From NCBI RefSeq assembly GCF_900129365.1, contig NZ_FQVM01000013.1, positions 4,131 to 68,130 of the forward strand: a stretch of DNA of 64,000 nt, read 5' to 3'. Position 1 is the stretch's first letter, and the number at the start of each line of letters is the position of its first letter. Positions 32,942-42,461 of this stretch are shown one piece after another. The notes under the pieces were generated by a model that was not told where the DNA came from, searched no databases, and worked only from the letters and a program-made list of their open reading frames with translations. The DNA comes from Clostridium fallax (lineage in GTDB: Bacteria > Bacillota > Clostridia > Clostridiales > Clostridiaceae). Position numbers and translations under genes: made by a program.

Positions 32942-34357
32942 ATGACTACTGTAACAGTTACTATAAGTGGAGTTGATTATAACTTAAAAGGACAAAAACA
33001 AGAGACTTATTTAAAGGAAGTTGCAAGCTATGTTGACGAGAAAGTAAAAGAAGTTCTTGCTAAAAATAATAAGCTGAGTATTTCATCTGCGGCTGTTTTA
33101 GCTGCTATCAATATTGTAGATGAACTTTTTAAAGGAAATAAAGAATATAATGAATTATTAGATCATTACAATGATTTAAAGAATATGAATTCTACCTATA
33201 AAAAAAATATTGAGCAGATGGAAGAAGAAAATAAATCTTCAAAAGAACAGTTTGAATCATTAGAACAAGAAAAAGAGGATATAAAAAAACATTTAGAAGC
33301 CTTTAAAAATGAAAGTTTAAATCTTAAAGAAACCTTAAAGAATCTTCAACTTGAAAAGTCAAATTTAATCAAAGAAAATATGTCCTTAAAAGAAAATATA
33401 AGTATAATAGAAAGAGAAAAAAATAATCTTAAAGTGGAAGTTCAAAATTATAAAAAGGAAAAAGAAACTCTTAAATCTAATTTTGATAAAGAAAAAAAAG
33501 AAAGAGAAAATCTTCAAATAGAAAATAAAACTTTAATTGAAAAAATTAAAGATTTAGAAAATGGTAAAAAAATTCTTAAAGAAGAAATTCAAAAGTTAAA
33601 ATTAGAGAGAGAAAATTTAAAATTAGAAAGACAAAATTTAAATGGTACAATTAAAAAAGAAAAATTGGAAAAAGAAAATACCATAAAAGAAAATCAATCT
33701 TTAACTAACAAAATAAAAGAATTAGATAAAAATAATAATATTATTAAAACTGAAGTTAAAGATCTTAAATTAGAGAGAGAAAATTTAAATGTTAATCTTA
33801 AAAAAGTAATTTCTGAAAAAGATAATATATTTAATGAAAATAAGAATCTAATTAAAGATATTAATAATTTAAAGTTAAATAATAATACTATAAAAGGTCA
33901 ATTAGAGAAGTTAAAGAGTGAAAATGAAAGGTTTAAAAATCAAATAACTGCAGTAGAAAAAGAAAAAAATAACTTATTATCAAAGGTTTCAACTTTAAAA
34001 GTTAATATAAATAATTTTGAAGATAGAAATAATGTTCTTCAAAATGAAAATAAAAATCTTGTTGAGTTAGAGGCTCAGTATAAAGATAAAATAGATAATT
34101 TAAAAGAGGAGCTAGATAACTTAAAAGTCCAATTAAAAGCTGCAGAAGATATGTATAAAAATCAAATAGACGAGGTTAAAAGTCTAAAGGATAAAAATAC
34201 TAAACTTTTAGAAAGAAGTAAAAATATAAACTTTGAACTTCAATCACTTAGATATAAACTTATAGATATGCAAAAGAAGTTTGTAGATTCTCAAATAGAG
34301 CTTGCAGTTGAAAAGAAAAGGACTAATCCTTTATTAAAAAATAATAAGGCCATATAA
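32942..34357 (+). CDS. zapA: ZapA-like cell division protein with very long coiled coil
   Basis: Residues 1-95 are a normal ZapA domain (TVTISGVDYNLKGQKQETYLKEVASYVDEKV ... ISSAAVLAAINIVDELF, in pieces), which binds FtsZ and bundles protofilaments. The rest, about 375 residues, is an almost unbroken charged coiled coil of repeated lysine/glutamate/leucine/asparagine heptads with many LKLERENL-type units. Standard ZapA is roughly 90-130 residues, so this protein is about four times as long. The last segment (FELQSLRYKLIDMQKKFVDSQIELAVEKK) is less repetitive and may be conserved. It follows pheT with an AAGAGGTGTTGAGCAG ribosome binding region and ends at a strong terminator. The long rod could tether the Z-ring to another structure; that is inference. 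Confidence 0.85.
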   Translation: MTTVTVTISGVDYNLKGQKQETYLKEVASYVDEKVKEVLAKNNKLSISSAAVLAAINIVDELFKGNKEYNELLDHYNDLKNMNSTYKKNIEQMEEENKSSKEQFESLEQEKEDIKKHLEAFKNESLNLKETLKNLQLEKSNLIKENMSLKENISIIEREKNNLKVEVQNYKKEKETLKSNFDKEKKERENLQIENKTLIEKIKDLENGKKILKEEIQKLKLERENLKLERQNLNGTIKKEKLEKENTIKENQSLTNKIKELDKNNNIIKTEVKDLKLERENLNVNLKKVISEKDNIFNENKNLIKDINNLKLNNNTIKGQLEKLKSENERFKNQITAVEKEKNNLLSKVSTLKVNINNFEDRNNVLQNENKNLVELEAQYKDKIDNLKEELDNLKVQLKAAEDMYKNQIDEVKSLKDKNTKLLERSKNINFELQSLRYKLIDMQKKFVDSQIELAVEKKRTNPLLKNNKAI

Positions 34358-34362
34358 ATTTT

Positions 34363-34396
34363 AAACTCTAGAGGTTTTAAAACCTCTAGAGTTTTT
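34363..34396 (+). terminator. Terminator after zapA
   Basis: A perfect palindrome, AAACTCTAGAGGTTTT with its complement, is followed by TTTTTTG. Confidence 0.9.
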
Positions 34397-34521
34397 TGAA
34401 TTTTAATAAAAGGTAATTTATAATAATCTATGTTGTGTAAATTATGTATAAAATAACGTAGAATATTTTAAGAGCATATATGTTATAATTAAAGATATAA
34501 ATTTTAGGAGAGATGAATTTT

Positions 34522-36864
34522 ATGGAAAGAATTGAATTACTTGCTCCAGCAGGAAGTATGGAGAGTTTAATAGCAGCTATTAATAAGGGCGCTGATGCAA
34601 TATATTTAGGAGGAAGTAAATTTTCTGCAAGAGCTTATGCATCAAATTTTGATGAAGAAGAATTAGAAAAAGCAGTGGATTATGCTCATCTTTATGGTGT
34701 CAAAGTTTATATAACATTAAATACTTTAATAAAAGAAAAGGAATTTAAAGAAGCACAAAAATACATAGGTTTTTTATATAGAATAGGAGTAGATGCTTTA
34801 ATTGTTCAAGATTTAGGGATTTTTAAATATATAAAAGATAATTATAATGATTTTGAGGTACATGGCTCAACTCAAATGACTATACATAATGGAGAAGCTG
34901 CTCTTTATTTTAAAGAAAGAGGATTCCATAGAATAGTTCTCTCAAGAGAGCTTACTTTAAAGGAAATAGAATATATATCAAAAAAACTTAAAGTAGAAAC
35001 TGAAATATTTATACATGGAGCTTTATGTATATCATATTCAGGACAATGCTTAATGAGTAGTTCTATAGGTGGAAGAAGCGGAAATAGAGGAAGGTGCGCT
35101 CAAAGCTGTAGATTACCATATACTTTAATAAATGAAGAGGATAATAAAAAAATATCTGGATATTTATTAAGTCCAAAGGATATTTGTACCGTTGATAATA
35201 TTAAGGACATAATAAATACGGGAGCTTATTCATTAAAAATAGAAGGAAGAATGAAAAGGCCAGAATATGTTGCAGGAGTTGTGGAAAGTTATAGAGATGC
35301 AATAGATAGTGCTATAAAAAATAAAAAAGAAACTATAAAAAATAAAAAAGATTTATTACTTCAACTTTTTAATAGAGAAGGCTTTTCTAAAGCATTTTTA
35401 TATAAAAATGAAGGTAAGGATATGATGGCTTATAATATGCCTAAAAATACAGGAGTGTTTTTAGGAAGTATTTTAAGTAATGGAGAAATAATTTTAGAAA
35501 AAGATATAAATTTAAAAGATGGTATAAGAAATGGTGAAGGTGGATTTACTATATCTAAAATAATAAAGAAAAATAAGGAAGTAGATTTTGCATTAAAAGG
35601 TGAAACAGTAAGACTATTTCCAAAGGATTATAAAAAAGGAGATAAACTTTATAAAACTTCAGATGTTAAACTTTTAGAAGGATATAAAACATCTTACTTG
35701 AATAAATTTCAAAAGAAGATTCCTCTTTCAATAGATGTAGATTTTAAAATAGATAATAATATAGAAATTTCTTGTAGTTATAATGGAGAAAATTTTAAAG
35801 TTTTAGGTGAATTAGTTCAAAAACCTTTAAAAAGACCAATTGATAAAAATAAATTAGAAGAAAATCTAAAAAAATCTGGAGAAACTCCTTTTAAGGTAGA
35901 TAAAATAAATTTTATAAATTTTGAAGAAGGATTTATTCCAGTATCTTCTATAAATGATGTAAGAAGAAAACTAATAGAAGAAATAGAAAATAATATAATA
36001 AAAGCTTTTAAAAGAAATAATAGAGTTCAAGGTAAATCTTTAGAAATAAAAGAAAGAAGTGTACCAGATTTTCAGTATATATATGAAATAAGGGAAAAGG
36101 AACAGCTAAAAGCTTTAAAAAATTTAAATATAGAAAATATTATAATCAATCCTTGGGGCAAAAATAAAGAAGATATATCGTTAGAAGATTTAAAGGATAT
36201 TTCTAAGTTTTATTTAAAGGTTCCAACTATTGTAAAAGAAGAATTTAATTATATTTGTCAGATAGTTAATGAATTTAAAGAAAAGATAGAAGGTATAGTT
36301 ACTTCTAATGTAGGTATAATTTCAAAATTTAAAGATGATTTTATTATAATAGGAGATTATAAATTAAATATATTTAATAAAAATACAGCAATGTTTTATA
36401 GTGAAGATATAAATTTATTACCTTTAAGTGTAGAACTTAACAGAAAAGAAATAGGAGACTTATTAAAGTCTAGTAAAAATAATTTTTATATAAATATATA
36501 TGGAAAAGTAGAAAATATGGTAATGGAATATTGCCCGATAGGAAGTAACTTTGGAGGTAAAAGTTCTAAAAAAATATGTAGTGAACCTTGTAAAACTAAT
36601 AATTTCTTATTAAAGGATAGAATGAATGAATTTTTTAAAGTAAAAACTGATAGATTCTGTAGAGCTCATTTATATAATTCAGTTCCTACAAATCTAATTG
36701 GAGAAAAAGAAGATCTCATTTCCTTAGGGATAAATAAATTTAAAGTAGAATTTGTAGATGAAAATTATGAAGATACTATAAAAGTAATTAATATGATAAA
36801 AGGAAAAGAAGAAATAGATAGTAGAGAATTTACTAAAGGACATTATAAAAGAGGAGTTCAATAA
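34522..36864 (+). CDS. U32 family peptidase-like protein (RlhA/TrhP type)
   Basis: This 780-residue protein begins MERIELLAPAGSMESLIAAI, the U32 signature start. It contains EIFIHGALCISYSGQCLMSS and GNRGRCAQSCRLPY (about 165-200), whose cysteines bind an iron-sulfur cluster in studied relatives. A DUF3656-type middle domain follows. The C-terminal part (about 520-780) has a second cysteine set (YCPIGSNFGG, CSEPCKTN, RFCRAHLYNS). Members such as RlhA and TrhP hydroxylate rRNA or tRNA using prephenate-derived chemistry rather than cutting collagen. The long form with DUF3656 is closer to RlhA. The ATG at 34522 is preferred over one 9 bases upstream, which touches the ribosome binding site. mutS2 follows closely. 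Confidence 0.85.
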   Translation: MERIELLAPAGSMESLIAAINKGADAIYLGGSKFSARAYASNFDEEELEKAVDYAHLYGVKVYITLNTLIKEKEFKEAQKYIGFLYRIGVDALIVQDLGIFKYIKDNYNDFEVHGSTQMTIHNGEAALYFKERGFHRIVLSRELTLKEIEYISKKLKVETEIFIHGALCISYSGQCLMSSSIGGRSGNRGRCAQSCRLPYTLINEEDNKKISGYLLSPKDICTVDNIKDIINTGAYSLKIEGRMKRPEYVAGVVESYRDAIDSAIKNKKETIKNKKDLLLQLFNREGFSKAFLYKNEGKDMMAYNMPKNTGVFLGSILSNGEIILEKDINLKDGIRNGEGGFTISKIIKKNKEVDFALKGETVRLFPKDYKKGDKLYKTSDVKLLEGYKTSYLNKFQKKIPLSIDVDFKIDNNIEISCSYNGENFKVLGELVQKPLKRPIDKNKLEENLKKSGETPFKVDKINFINFEEGFIPVSSINDVRRKLIEEIENNIIKAFKRNNRVQGKSLEIKERSVPDFQYIYEIREKEQLKALKNLNIENIIINPWGKNKEDISLEDLKDISKFYLKVPTIVKEEFNYICQIVNEFKEKIEGIVTSNVGIISKFKDDFIIIGDYKLNIFNKNTAMFYSEDINLLPLSVELNRKEIGDLLKSSKNNFYINIYGKVENMVMEYCPIGSNFGGKSSKKICSEPCKTNNFLLKDRMNEFFKVKTDRFCRAHLYNSVPTNLIGEKEDLISLGINKFKVEFVDENYEDTIKVINMIKGKEEIDSREFTKGHYKRGVQ

Positions 36865-36878
36865 GGGAGATGAAAAGA

Positions 36879-39239
36879 ATGAATGAAAAGTCTTTAAGAG
36901 TTTTAGAATTTAATAAACTTAAAGAAAAGATAAAATTTTATGCTAAAACTGCAGCTTGTAAAGATTCTATAGATGAATTAGTTCCATATAATAATATATT
37001 TGAAGTTAGAGAACATCTAGAAGAGACAGAGGAAGCTTTAGATATTATGATGAGAAAAGGAAATCCTCCATTTGAAGGACTTTATGATGTAAGAGAAGCT
37101 GTTTATAGAGCAGGAAAAGGTGGAGTATTAAATGCAGGTCAGCTTTTAAAGATTGCTCAAATGGTAAGATGTGCAAGAAGATTTGATGATTATATAAAAA
37201 GAAAAGAAGGAGAAAGAGAATATTATAGATTAGAAAATATTTGTACTGGACTTTTTCCTTTAAAAAAATTAGAAGATGATGTATTTAATGCAATTATAAG
37301 TGAAGAAGAAATATCAGATAAAGCTAGTACAACTTTATTTAATATAAGAAAATCATTAAAGGATAAAAACTCATCAATAAGAGATAAGGTTAATGCAATA
37401 ATAAGGAGTAATTCAAAGTATCTTCAAGAAAATCTTTATACAATGAGAGGAGAAAGATACGTAATTCCAGTTAAAGCTGAATATAAAGGAATGGTTCAAG
37501 GGTTAGTTCATGATCAAAGTTCTACTGGAGCAACTTTATTTATTGAACCTATAAGCCTTGTAAATTTGAATAATGAAATAAAAGAATTAGTACTTAAAGA
37601 AAAGGCTGAAATAGATAGAATATTAAATGAATTAACTTTAAAAGTTTCAGATAATATAACAGCAATAAAAAATAATATGAATATTGTAAATGAATTAGAT
37701 TTTATATTTGCAAAAGCTAAATATGGTAGTGAAATAAATGGGATTTGCCCAAAAATTTCAGAGGATAGAACCTTTGATATTATAGAAGGAAGACATCCTT
37801 TAATAAATAAAGAAGTGGTAGTTCCCTCCGACATATATATGGAAAAGGATTTTTCAAGTCTTATAGTAACAGGACCTAATACTGGTGGTAAAACTGTTAC
37901 TTTAAAAACTGTAGGATTACTTCATACAATGGCTCTAAGTGGACTTTTAATTCCAGCTAAAGAAAATTCTAAAATAGGATTTTTTAAAGAAATATTTGCA
38001 GATATAGGAGATGAACAAAGTATAGAACAAAGTCTTTCTACTTTCTCATCTCACATGACAAATATTGTTAATATAATGGAGAAGGCAGATGAAAATTCTT
38101 TAGTTTTATTTGATGAATTAGGAGCAGGAACAGATCCAACAGAAGGTGCAGCCTTAGCTATGGCTATATTAGAAAGTTTAAGGGAGAGAGGTTGTAGATT
38201 AGTTGCAACAACTCACTATAGCGAACTTAAAGCATATGCACTAAGAACTTTAGGAGTTGAAAATGCATCTGTGGAATTTGATGTAGAGACTTTAAGGCCT
38301 ACTTATAAATTATTAATTGGAATTCCAGGTAAATCTAATGCCTTTGAAATATCAAGAAGATTAGGATTAAATAATGAAACAATTGATAGAGCTAAGAATT
38401 TAATACCAAATGATAATCTCCAATTTGAGGATTTAATTCAAAGTCTTCAAGAAAAGACTATGAAGGCTGAAGGAGATGCAAAGAGAGCAGAACTTAATAA
38501 AATAGAAGCATTAAATCTTAAGGAAAAATATGAAGCTAAGCTTCAAGGATTAGAAAATATGAGAGAAAATGCTTATATGGATGCAAGAAGAGAAGCTAAG
38601 CAAATTCTAAGAGATGCAAAAGAAGAAGCTGATAAGATACTAAAGAATATGAGAGAACTTGAAAGAATGGGAATCTCATCAGATCAAAGAAGAAAACTTG
38701 AAGAAGAGAGAGGAAAGCTTAAAGATAAATTATCTAATGCAGAGGAAAGTTTAAATAAAAAAGTAGTAGATAATGGAGAAGCTATAAAGGAGGTTACTCT
38801 TGGAATGGATGCTTTTCTACCTTCTTTAAATCAAAATGTAGTTATAATTTCTATGCCAGATAATAAAGGTGAAGTTCAGGTTGAAGCTGGTATTATGAAA
38901 GTTAATGTAAAACTTAAGGATTTAAGAAAAGTTAAATCTAATAAAAAAGAAATAAAGAAAAAGAAAAAAGAAGAGGTAAATTTAAGGCTTAAATCTATAT
39001 CATCTTCTGTAGATTTAAGAGGAATGGATTCAGAAGAAGCTTGTTATACTGTAGATAAATATTTAGATGAAGCATATCTTTCTGGTCTTTCAGAAGTTAC
39101 AATAATTCATGGAAAAGGAACAGGAATTTTAAGAAAAGCAATAAATGATATGTTAAAAAGGCATCCTCATGTAAAATCTTATAGATTAGGAGAATATGGT
39201 GAAGGAGGAAGCGGAGTTACTGTAGCTCAGCTGAATTAG
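36879..39239 (+). CDS. mutS2: Endonuclease MutS2
   Basis: MutS2 is the Gram-positive MutS homologue without the mismatch-recognition domains; in Bacillus it acts on collided ribosomes and on recombination intermediates. The 786-residue protein has the core and clamp regions (about 1-310), the ATPase with Walker A GPNTGGKTVTL (about 331-341) and Walker B LVLFDELGAGTDPTEG, then a long coiled coil (about 510-640). It ends with a C-terminal Smr nuclease domain (about 710-786) with SVDLRGMDSEEA and IIHGKGTGILR. The internal ATG at 36879 is preferred because GGGAG lies 9 bases upstream. It is two bases from the DUF523 gene, so an operon with U32 and downstream genes is likely. Confidence 0.95.
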   Translation: MNEKSLRVLEFNKLKEKIKFYAKTAACKDSIDELVPYNNIFEVREHLEETEEALDIMMRKGNPPFEGLYDVREAVYRAGKGGVLNAGQLLKIAQMVRCARRFDDYIKRKEGEREYYRLENICTGLFPLKKLEDDVFNAIISEEEISDKASTTLFNIRKSLKDKNSSIRDKVNAIIRSNSKYLQENLYTMRGERYVIPVKAEYKGMVQGLVHDQSSTGATLFIEPISLVNLNNEIKELVLKEKAEIDRILNELTLKVSDNITAIKNNMNIVNELDFIFAKAKYGSEINGICPKISEDRTFDIIEGRHPLINKEVVVPSDIYMEKDFSSLIVTGPNTGGKTVTLKTVGLLHTMALSGLLIPAKENSKIGFFKEIFADIGDEQSIEQSLSTFSSHMTNIVNIMEKADENSLVLFDELGAGTDPTEGAALAMAILESLRERGCRLVATTHYSELKAYALRTLGVENASVEFDVETLRPTYKLLIGIPGKSNAFEISRRLGLNNETIDRAKNLIPNDNLQFEDLIQSLQEKTMKAEGDAKRAELNKIEALNLKEKYEAKLQGLENMRENAYMDARREAKQILRDAKEEADKILKNMRELERMGISSDQRRKLEEERGKLKDKLSNAEESLNKKVVDNGEAIKEVTLGMDAFLPSLNQNVVIISMPDNKGEVQVEAGIMKVNVKLKDLRKVKSNKKEIKKKKKEEVNLRLKSISSSVDLRGMDSEEACYTVDKYLDEAYLSGLSEVTIIHGKGTGILRKAINDMLKRHPHVKSYRLGEYGEGGSGVTVAQLN

Positions 39240-39241
39240 TT

Positions 39242-39715
39242 ATGGAAAAAATAATTATTAGTGCTTGTTTATGTGGAGTTAATTGCAAATATAATGGTGG
39301 AAATAATCTAAATGAAGAGATAAAAAAAATATATGATGAAGGAAAGGGCATACTTATATGCCCTGAGTCCTTCGGAAAATTAGAGATTCCAAGAGCTCCG
39401 AGAGAAATAGTAAAAGGTACTGGAGAAGATGTACTTAAAGGACTTTCTAAGGTTTTATCAAAGGATGGAAAAGATAGTACAAAAGAGTTTATAATAGGAG
39501 CAGAAAAAGCTTTAGAAATTGCAAAAAAAAATAAAATAACTAAGGCAATTTTAAAATCTAAAAGCCCATCCTGTGGCTTAGGAAAAATATACGATGGAAC
39601 TTTTAGTGGAAATCTAATTGAGGGAAATGGAGTTACTGCAGATTTATTTTTGAAAAATAATATAAAAGTTTATGATGAAAATAATTTTTATGAGGTGAAT
39701 ATAGATGAACTATAA
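39242..39715 (+). CDS. DUF523 domain protein
   Basis: This 157-residue cytosolic protein matches DUF523, a small family with conserved cysteines. It begins with the signature SACLCGVNCKYNGG (about residues 7-20) and later has LICPESFGKLEIPRAPREI and LKSKSPSCGLGKIYDGTFSG. The cysteines suggest metal or iron-sulfur binding, and a thiouridine-related role has been suggested for some relatives, but none is established here. It starts two bases after mutS2 ends and overlaps the next gene by 11 bases, which implies translational coupling. Confidence 0.88.
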   Translation: MEKIIISACLCGVNCKYNGGNNLNEEIKKIYDEGKGILICPESFGKLEIPRAPREIVKGTGEDVLKGLSKVLSKDGKDSTKEFIIGAEKALEIAKKNKITKAILKSKSPSCGLGKIYDGTFSGNLIEGNGVTADLFLKNNIKVYDENNFYEVNIDEL

Positions 39716-40724
39716 AGAAATACTAAAAAACGCAAGAGAAAATCTAAATGGTAGTTGTAGAGTTTGTCCTGTCTGCAACGGTAATGCTTGTTCAGGGGAA
39801 GTACCAGGAATGGGAGGAAAAGGTACAGGAGATGGCTTTAAAGATAATGTAACTTCTTTAGAAAATGTAAAGCTAAACATGAGAGTTATACATAATGCTA
39901 AAAATCCAGATACTTCAATAAAAATATTTGGTAAAGAAATGGATATACCAGTTTTTGCAGCTCCAATATCAGGAACTACTTTAAATATGGGTGGAAAATT
40001 TACAGAAGAAGAATATATAGAATGGGTAATTTCTGGATGTAGACAAGGTGGAATTTACCCAATGGTAGGAGATACTGCAGTAGATTCATTCTTAATTACG
40101 AATTTAAAAAAATTAAAAGAATATAATGGTGAAGGAATTGCATTTATAAAACCTTGGGAAAATTCTAATGTAATTAAAAAAATAAAAATGGCAGAAGAGG
40201 CTGGAGCTTTTGCAGTGGGAATGGATATTGATGCAGCAGGTCTTATAACATTAGCTCTTCATGGAAAGCCAGTAGGTCCTAAAACTGTAGAAGAAATTAA
40301 AGAAATAGTTAAAAGTAGTAATGTGCCATTTATTTTAAAAGGTATAATGACTGTAGAAGATGCAGAACTTGCAGTGGAAGCTGGAGTAGATGCTATAGTA
40401 GTTTCAAATCATGGTGGTAGAGTTTTAGATCAAACTCCTGGAGTTTCTGAGGTTTTACCTAAAATTGCAGAAAAAGTAAAAGGAAAAGTTAAAATATTAG
40501 CAGATGGTGGAGTTAGAACAGGAGTAGATGTTTTGAAAATGATTGCATTAGGAGCTGATGCTGTGCTTATTGGAAGACCTTTTGTAATTACATCATTTGG
40601 AGGACAAGCTGAGGGAGTTAAAGAATATATAAATAAGGTAAAAGGTGAATTAAAATCAGCAATGGTATTAACAGGATGTAATAGTATCTCTGATATAGAT
40701 AGCAGAATAATATACAAAAAGTAG
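39705..40724 (+). CDS. FMN-dependent alpha-hydroxy-acid oxidizing protein with N-terminal cysteine cluster
   Basis: This 339-residue TIM-barrel flavoprotein belongs to the lactate/glycolate oxidase family. FMN and catalytic blocks include VFAAPISGTTL (about 86-96), GMDIDAAG, VPFILKGIMTVEDAELAVEAG with the conserved lysine, VSNHGGRVLDQTPGV with the catalytic histidine (about 236-250) and the phosphate-binding LADGGVRTG and IGRPF. The N-terminus carries an unusual cluster, CRVCPVCNGNAC (about 18-29), that may bind metal or an iron-sulfur cluster. This points to a clostridial subgroup rather than an oxygen-using oxidase. The substrate is unknown. It overlaps the DUF523 gene and ends at a terminator. 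Confidence 0.85.
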   Translation: MNYKEILKNARENLNGSCRVCPVCNGNACSGEVPGMGGKGTGDGFKDNVTSLENVKLNMRVIHNAKNPDTSIKIFGKEMDIPVFAAPISGTTLNMGGKFTEEEYIEWVISGCRQGGIYPMVGDTAVDSFLITNLKKLKEYNGEGIAFIKPWENSNVIKKIKMAEEAGAFAVGMDIDAAGLITLALHGKPVGPKTVEEIKEIVKSSNVPFILKGIMTVEDAELAVEAGVDAIVVSNHGGRVLDQTPGVSEVLPKIAEKVKGKVKILADGGVRTGVDVLKMIALGADAVLIGRPFVITSFGGQAEGVKEYINKVKGELKSAMVLTGCNSISDIDSRIIYKK

Positions 40725-40765
40725 AATTTTAAATTTTAATTATAAAGATAAAAAGCAAAATATAT

Positions 40766-40806
40766 AAAAAGAGATACCTTCAATAAAGTATAGGTATCTC
40801 TTTTTA
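40766..40806. terminator. Terminator between the FMN oxidase gene and speA
   Basis: AAAAAGAGATACC pairs with GGTATCTCTTTTT over a 14-base loop. It lies between convergent genes and can serve both. Confidence 0.8.
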
Positions 40807-40848
40807 TTAAATTTATTATATAGAATTAATATTCTATATAATATTATT

Positions 40849-42312
40849 TTACTTAGAAAGTATTTTTATATTTTCAACCTTTGGATCTTCAGTTCCTTGA
40901 ACATATAATCCAACTTCTTTTAGGTTATTTATATATTTAATAATTTCTTCTGTAATAATTTCTCCAGGACAAAGAACTGGAATTCCTGGTGGATAAGCAA
41001 GTAAAAATTCTCCACTTATTTTACCAATACTATCTTCTAATTTTACAGAAATCTTATTTCCATTGAAAGCTTCTCTTGGAGTTAATGCTCTAGAAGGTAT
41101 ATTTGGTATATCTAAAAAGTCTGGTTTAACTTTTCCTTTAGATATATATTCCTTAGAAATTTCTCTTAAAGCAGATAAAAGTGCTTCAATAGATTCTTTA
41201 GTGTCACCAAAAGAACCTACAGCTAAAACATTATAAAGATCTGATAATTCCATTTGTATGTGATATTTATTAGATAATATCATATCAAGTTCATAACCAG
41301 TTATACCTAAATCTCTACAAGTAATTGTAAGCTTTGTAGGATCTAAAGAGTAAACACCAGGTTCATTTAATATTTCTTGTCCAAAGCAATAAAAACCAGG
41401 TATTTTATTTATTTCTTCTCTTGCATAATTACATAAATCAATGGATTTATCTAAAAGTTCTTTTCCATATAAAGCTATTTGTCTTCTAGCACAATCTAAA
41501 CTAGCCATTAGAATATAGGATGGAGAAGTTGTTTGTAATAAATTTAAAATTTGTTGAACTCTAGATTTATCTACAAATTTGCTTTTAACATGTAATAAAG
41601 AACATTGAGTTAAAGCTCCTATTATCTTATGAGTACTTTGAGCACATATATCTGCTCCAGCATCCATAGCTGATATAGGTAATTTTGAATTAAATCCTAA
41701 ATGAGGACCATGAGCTTCATCTACAATTAAAGGAATATTATAGCTATGAACAATATTTGAAATCTTTTTAATATCTGTTGCAACTCCGTAATAAGTTGGA
41801 TTTATTATTAGTACGGCTTTTGCATCTGGATTTTCTTTTAATGTTCTTTCTACAGTTTCTGGAGTAACTCCATGAGCTATTCCTATTTTCTTATCTAGTT
41901 CTGGTTGCATGTAAACAGGTACAGCACCACTTAAAATAATTCCAGCAGTTACTGATTTATGAACATTACGAGGAATTATTATTTTATCTCCGTCTGAAAC
42001 TACTGACATAATCATAGCCTGTATTGCTCCGGATGTTCCATGAATTGAGAAGAATGCAGCATCAGAGCCATAAGCATCAGCAGCTAACTCTTGAGCTTTT
42101 TTAATTGGTCCAGTAGGATGATGTAAACTATCTACAAGTTTAAAAACTGTTACATCTATCTTGAAAGGATTTTCTCCTATAAAATTTTTAAATTCTTCAT
42201 CTATTCCTACTCCTTTTTTATGACCAGGAACATGAAAAGGTACAGTTTCTCTATTAACATACTCCATAAGAGCATTATATAGAGGAGTTTCGTTTTGATT
42301 TAATCTGTACAT
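40849..42312 (-). CDS. speA: Arginine decarboxylase (Orn/Lys/Arg decarboxylase family)
   Basis: This 487-residue PLP enzyme is of the short Gram-positive type, like Bacillus SpeA, which makes agmatine for polyamine synthesis. It has VPFHVPGHKKGVG near the start (about 22-34), FFSIHGTSGAIQAMI (about 88-102), LIVDEAHGPHLGF with the cofactor aspartate (about 196-208) and the PLP lysine in QSTHKIIGALTQ (Lys229). The C-terminal domain has REAFNGNKISV and YPPGIPVLCPGE, as expected. Specificity for arginine rather than lysine or ornithine rests on family resemblance. It is divergent from rplY, about 150 bases apart. Confidence 0.88.
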   Translation of the reverse strand: MYRLNQNETPLYNALMEYVNRETVPFHVPGHKKGVGIDEEFKNFIGENPFKIDVTVFKLVDSLHHPTGPIKKAQELAADAYGSDAAFFSIHGTSGAIQAMIMSVVSDGDKIIIPRNVHKSVTAGIILSGAVPVYMQPELDKKIGIAHGVTPETVERTLKENPDAKAVLIINPTYYGVATDIKKISNIVHSYNIPLIVDEAHGPHLGFNSKLPISAMDAGADICAQSTHKIIGALTQCSLLHVKSKFVDKSRVQQILNLLQTTSPSYILMASLDCARRQIALYGKELLDKSIDLCNYAREEINKIPGFYCFGQEILNEPGVYSLDPTKLTITCRDLGITGYELDMILSNKYHIQMELSDLYNVLAVGSFGDTKESIEALLSALREISKEYISKGKVKPDFLDIPNIPSRALTPREAFNGNKISVKLEDSIGKISGEFLLAYPPGIPVLCPGEIITEEIIKYINNLKEVGLYVQGTEDPKVENIKILSK

Positions 42313-42461
42313 TTAATACTACACCTTCTTTCAAAATAAATAATACATATAATTTAAAATACTCCTATGACATTATAAGTTATACATATTCTTAATGCAA
42401 TAAAATTTATATGAATAAATGTGGTTTATTTTGCTAAGAATATATGAAAGGAGGGATAAAG

